Assembly: GCA_018069465.1 (NCBI GenBank)
Contig: JAGPUW010000029.1
Coordinates: forward strand, 124,001-188,000
Source: Gammaproteobacteria bacterium
Lineage (GTDB): Bacteria; Pseudomonadota; Gammaproteobacteria; Pseudomonadales; Porticoccaceae
Length of the DNA: 64,000 bases
Direction: 5' to 3'
Both the position numbers and the translations under genes were made by a program. Numbering within the stretch: the first letter of the stretch is position 1; each line of letters opens with the position of its first letter. Under the pieces are notes generated by a model. The model saw only the letters and a list, made by a program, of their open reading frames with translations, searched no databases and had not been told where the DNA came from. This document shows positions 62,062 through 64,000 of the stretch, piece after piece.

Positions 62062-64000
62062 ATGGTAGGACAACACTCAAGCCCGGCTCGCTATCTTTTA
62101 TTGATGCTTAGCAGCTGGCTAGTTATTTTCTTGTTTATCCGAACAGCCTTACTGATTTATCACCTAGACGAAGTCGCTATTAATCTGGCTAGCCTGCTGC
62201 AGTTATACGCTGTTGGGCTGCTCTATGATCTGGCTTTTCTTGCTTACGCAGCCCTCCCGTTGGGACTATATATTTTACTTGTTCCAAAGCGACTTTGGAG
62301 CCGAAGTGGGCATCAATGGTGGCTGCAGGGGCTATACGCTTTTAGCCTATTTATTATGCTATTTATTGCCGTTTGCGAGTGGATTTTCTGGGATGAATTT
62401 GGTGTGCGCTTTAATTTTATTTCTGTCGATTACCTGGTTTATTCTGACGAAGTACTCAATAACATTTTACAGTCTTACCCGATTTATCCTCTGCTTACCG
62501 GGCTTACTGTTATTGCACTACTCACTGCATGGTTTCTAAGAAAGCAAACAGAGTGCGCATTGTCTGCCCCCCAGCTACCCTGGCGGCAGCGCCCAGTGGG
62601 GCTTGTCCTTTTATTGGCACCTGCGCTCATCGCCAGCCTGCTCAATCAAAACCTGCGCCAGGTTGATAGCAATACTTACAGGAGGGAACTTTCGAGTAAC
62701 GGCCCTTATCAATTTTTCGCGGCGTTTCGCAACAATGAGCTCGATTACCCCGAGTTTTACGCAACGCTACCCGATGCAAAAGTCGCCCAGCAACTACGCG
62801 CTGAGCTGGCTGAAAGTAATGTCAAATTCATCGGCGAAGACCCCTTAGATATTCGTCGCCTGGTCGACAACCCGGGTGAAAAACGAGATCTCAATGTCGT
62901 TTTGGTGACCGTAGAAAGCTTGAGCGCCAAGTATCTTGGTAGCTTTGGTGACCCCCGCAAGCTCACCCCCAACCTCGATCGCCTGCGCCAGCAAAGCCTA
63001 TTTTTTAACAACTTTTATGCCACGGGTACTCGCACCACTCGCGGGCTTGAAGCCATCACCCTGTCTATTCCACCAACCCCGGGTAGATCTATCGTTAAGC
63101 GCGTTGGCCGGGAGAGCGGTTTTGCCAGCCTCGGTCAACAACTTAACGAGCATGGCTACGACAGTGTGTTTCTCTACGGTGGACGGGGCTATTTCGACAA
63201 TATGAATACCTTCTTTCGCGGTAATGGCTACCGTGTGGTGGATCAAGATAGCGTGTCGCAAGAGAGCATTCACTTTGAAAATGCCTGGGGTATGTCCGAT
63301 GAAGATCTTTACGACCAGGTACTTTGGCTTGCCGATGACGATCACAACAGCGGCAAGCCTTTCTTCTTACAGGTGATGACCACCTCTAACCATCGGCCTT
63401 ACACTTATCCAGAAGGCCGTATAGATATCCCCTCCGGCACAGGGCGAGCAGGTGCGATCAAATATACGGACTACGCCATTGGCCGTTTTCTCGATGCCGC
63501 ACAGGACAAACCCTGGTTTGGCGAAACTATTTTTGTTTTTGTCGCCGACCACACGGCAGGTAGTGCAGGCAAGGAAGACCTACCCATTGCTAATTACCAC
63601 ATTCCTCTGTGGATATACGCCCCCGCTATATTGCCTCCTCGGGAGATAGACCAGCTGAGCAGTCAAATCGATCTGGCCCCAACATTGCTTGGGCTGCTCA
63701 ACATTGATTACACCTCAACATTTTTTGGTTACAACCTACTGCTCGCCAATGGCCCTCCCGGTCGAGCCCTGATCGGTAATTATCAGCATTTAGGTCTGTT
63801 TGACGGGCGCGATGTGGCCATTATTGATCCCGGCGGGGAAGTGCGCATACACAGCAATGCCGTAGCGTCGAGCCGGGAACGGAAGGCGAGTTCAAATGCG
63901 CCTCTGGCAGCAAGAAATATTACTTATTATCAGGGCGCAAGTTATGCCTTGAATAAGAAGCTTCTTTTCTGGCAACAACCCAGCAGGCACATGACTTCAA
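62062..64000 (+). CDS. LTA-synthase-like phosphotransferase (3' end cut off)
   Basis: The frame runs open from the ATG at 62062 (GGAGGT upstream at 62048-62053) to the window edge, 646 codons. Five membrane helices occupy about 1-210. The sulfatase-fold domain begins near 270 with VTVESLSAKYLGSFG (first metal site), then ATGTRTTRGLEAITLS with the catalytic Thr, and later FVFVADHTAGSAG and YHIPLWIYAP. It resembles Gram-negative LTA-synthase-type phosphoglycerol or phosphoethanolamine transferases. It is distinct from the copy at 54682-56775, so the cluster has two. Control by the divergent two-component system is plausible. Confidence 0.88.
   Translation, partial: MVGQHSSPARYLLLMLSSWLVIFLFIRTALLIYHLDEVAINLASLLQLYAVGLLYDLAFLAYAALPLGLYILLVPKRLWSRSGHQWWLQGLYAFSLFIMLFIAVCEWIFWDEFGVRFNFISVDYLVYSDEVLNNILQSYPIYPLLTGLTVIALLTAWFLRKQTECALSAPQLPWRQRPVGLVLLLAPALIASLLNQNLRQVDSNTYRRELSSNGPYQFFAAFRNNELDYPEFYATLPDAKVAQQLRAELAESNVKFIGEDPLDIRRLVDNPGEKRDLNVVLVTVESLSAKYLGSFGDPRKLTPNLDRLRQQSLFFNNFYATGTRTTRGLEAITLSIPPTPGRSIVKRVGRESGFASLGQQLNEHGYDSVFLYGGRGYFDNMNTFFRGNGYRVVDQDSVSQESIHFENAWGMSDEDLYDQVLWLADDDHNSGKPFFLQVMTTSNHRPYTYPEGRIDIPSGTGRAGAIKYTDYAIGRFLDAAQDKPWFGETIFVFVADHTAGSAGKEDLPIANYHIPLWIYAPAILPPREIDQLSSQIDLAPTLLGLLNIDYTSTFFGYNLLLANGPPGRALIGNYQHLGLFDGRDVAIIDPGGEVRIHSNAVASSRERKASSNAPLAARNITYYQGASYALNKKLLFWQQPSRHMTS

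Overview
The window looks like chromosomal DNA of a free-living, probably marine, gammaproteobacterium. The gene content and moderate GC resemble Cellvibrionales/Spongiibacteraceae-type genomes; this is inference from gene families, not a phylogenetic test. Coding density is high and most of the window is ordinary core or catabolic metabolism. No rRNA, tRNA or CRISPR array was seen.

Region by region. (1) 1-6.5 kb: a valine/branched-chain catabolic operon on the minus strand (mmsA, isobutyryl-CoA-type dehydrogenase, enoyl-CoA hydratase, 3-hydroxyisobutyryl-CoA hydrolase cut by the window edge), with a divergent AraC-type regulator and an SDR. (2) 6.6-13.9 kb: a frameshifted small gene remnant, an SPFH membrane protein, the ABC-F factor EttA, a LemA + GIDE/EF-hand membrane pair, a DUF4404 protein and an ammonium transporter. 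(3) 13.9-17.5 kb: an accessory island. It carries a family of about 90-100 bp repeats with inverted ends, a damaged-looking ParD/ParE toxin-antitoxin pair, and an AT-rich type II restriction-modification system whose endonuclease gene is frameshifted at an A6 tract. (4) 17.5-26.0 kb: a vitamin B12 uptake/salvage operon (btuB, cobO, cobQ, btuC, btuD and two tandem btuF copies) behind a recognisable cobalamin riboswitch. (5) 26-34 kb: small membrane and secreted proteins, two paralogous bubblegum-type acyl-CoA synthetases, a NarK-like transporter and a TauE/SafE exporter. (6) 34-38 kb: radA, a DnaT-like protein with three DNA-binding repeats overlapping a lambda-P-like helicase-loader gene, and a BadH-like SDR. 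(7) 38-43.5 kb: a periplasmic binding protein with a large hybrid histidine kinase, a charged secreted protein and an MscS channel. (8) 43.5-48.6 kb: a five-gene beta-oxidation operon with two different acyl-CoA dehydrogenases (possible heteromeric enzyme), MaoC hydratase, SDR and thiolase. (9) 49-54.4 kb: fatty-acid cis/trans isomerase, an orphan protein and parC. (10) 54.7-64 kb: an envelope cluster with two LTA-synthase-like transferases, dgkA, a GT9 glycosyltransferase, an LpxO-like hydroxylase and an OmpR-type two-component system.

Working together: regions 1, 5 and 8 suit an organism living on amino acids, fatty acids and possibly steroid- or isoprenoid-like substrates. Region 4 brings in B12; its link to the methylmalonyl/propionyl end of valine catabolism is an inference. 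Region 10 probably decorates lipid A or periplasmic glucans and recycles the diacylglycerol released. The most unusual material is the repeat-bracketed island at 13.9-17.5 kb and the triple-DnaT/P-like primosome pair at 35.5-37.3 kb.
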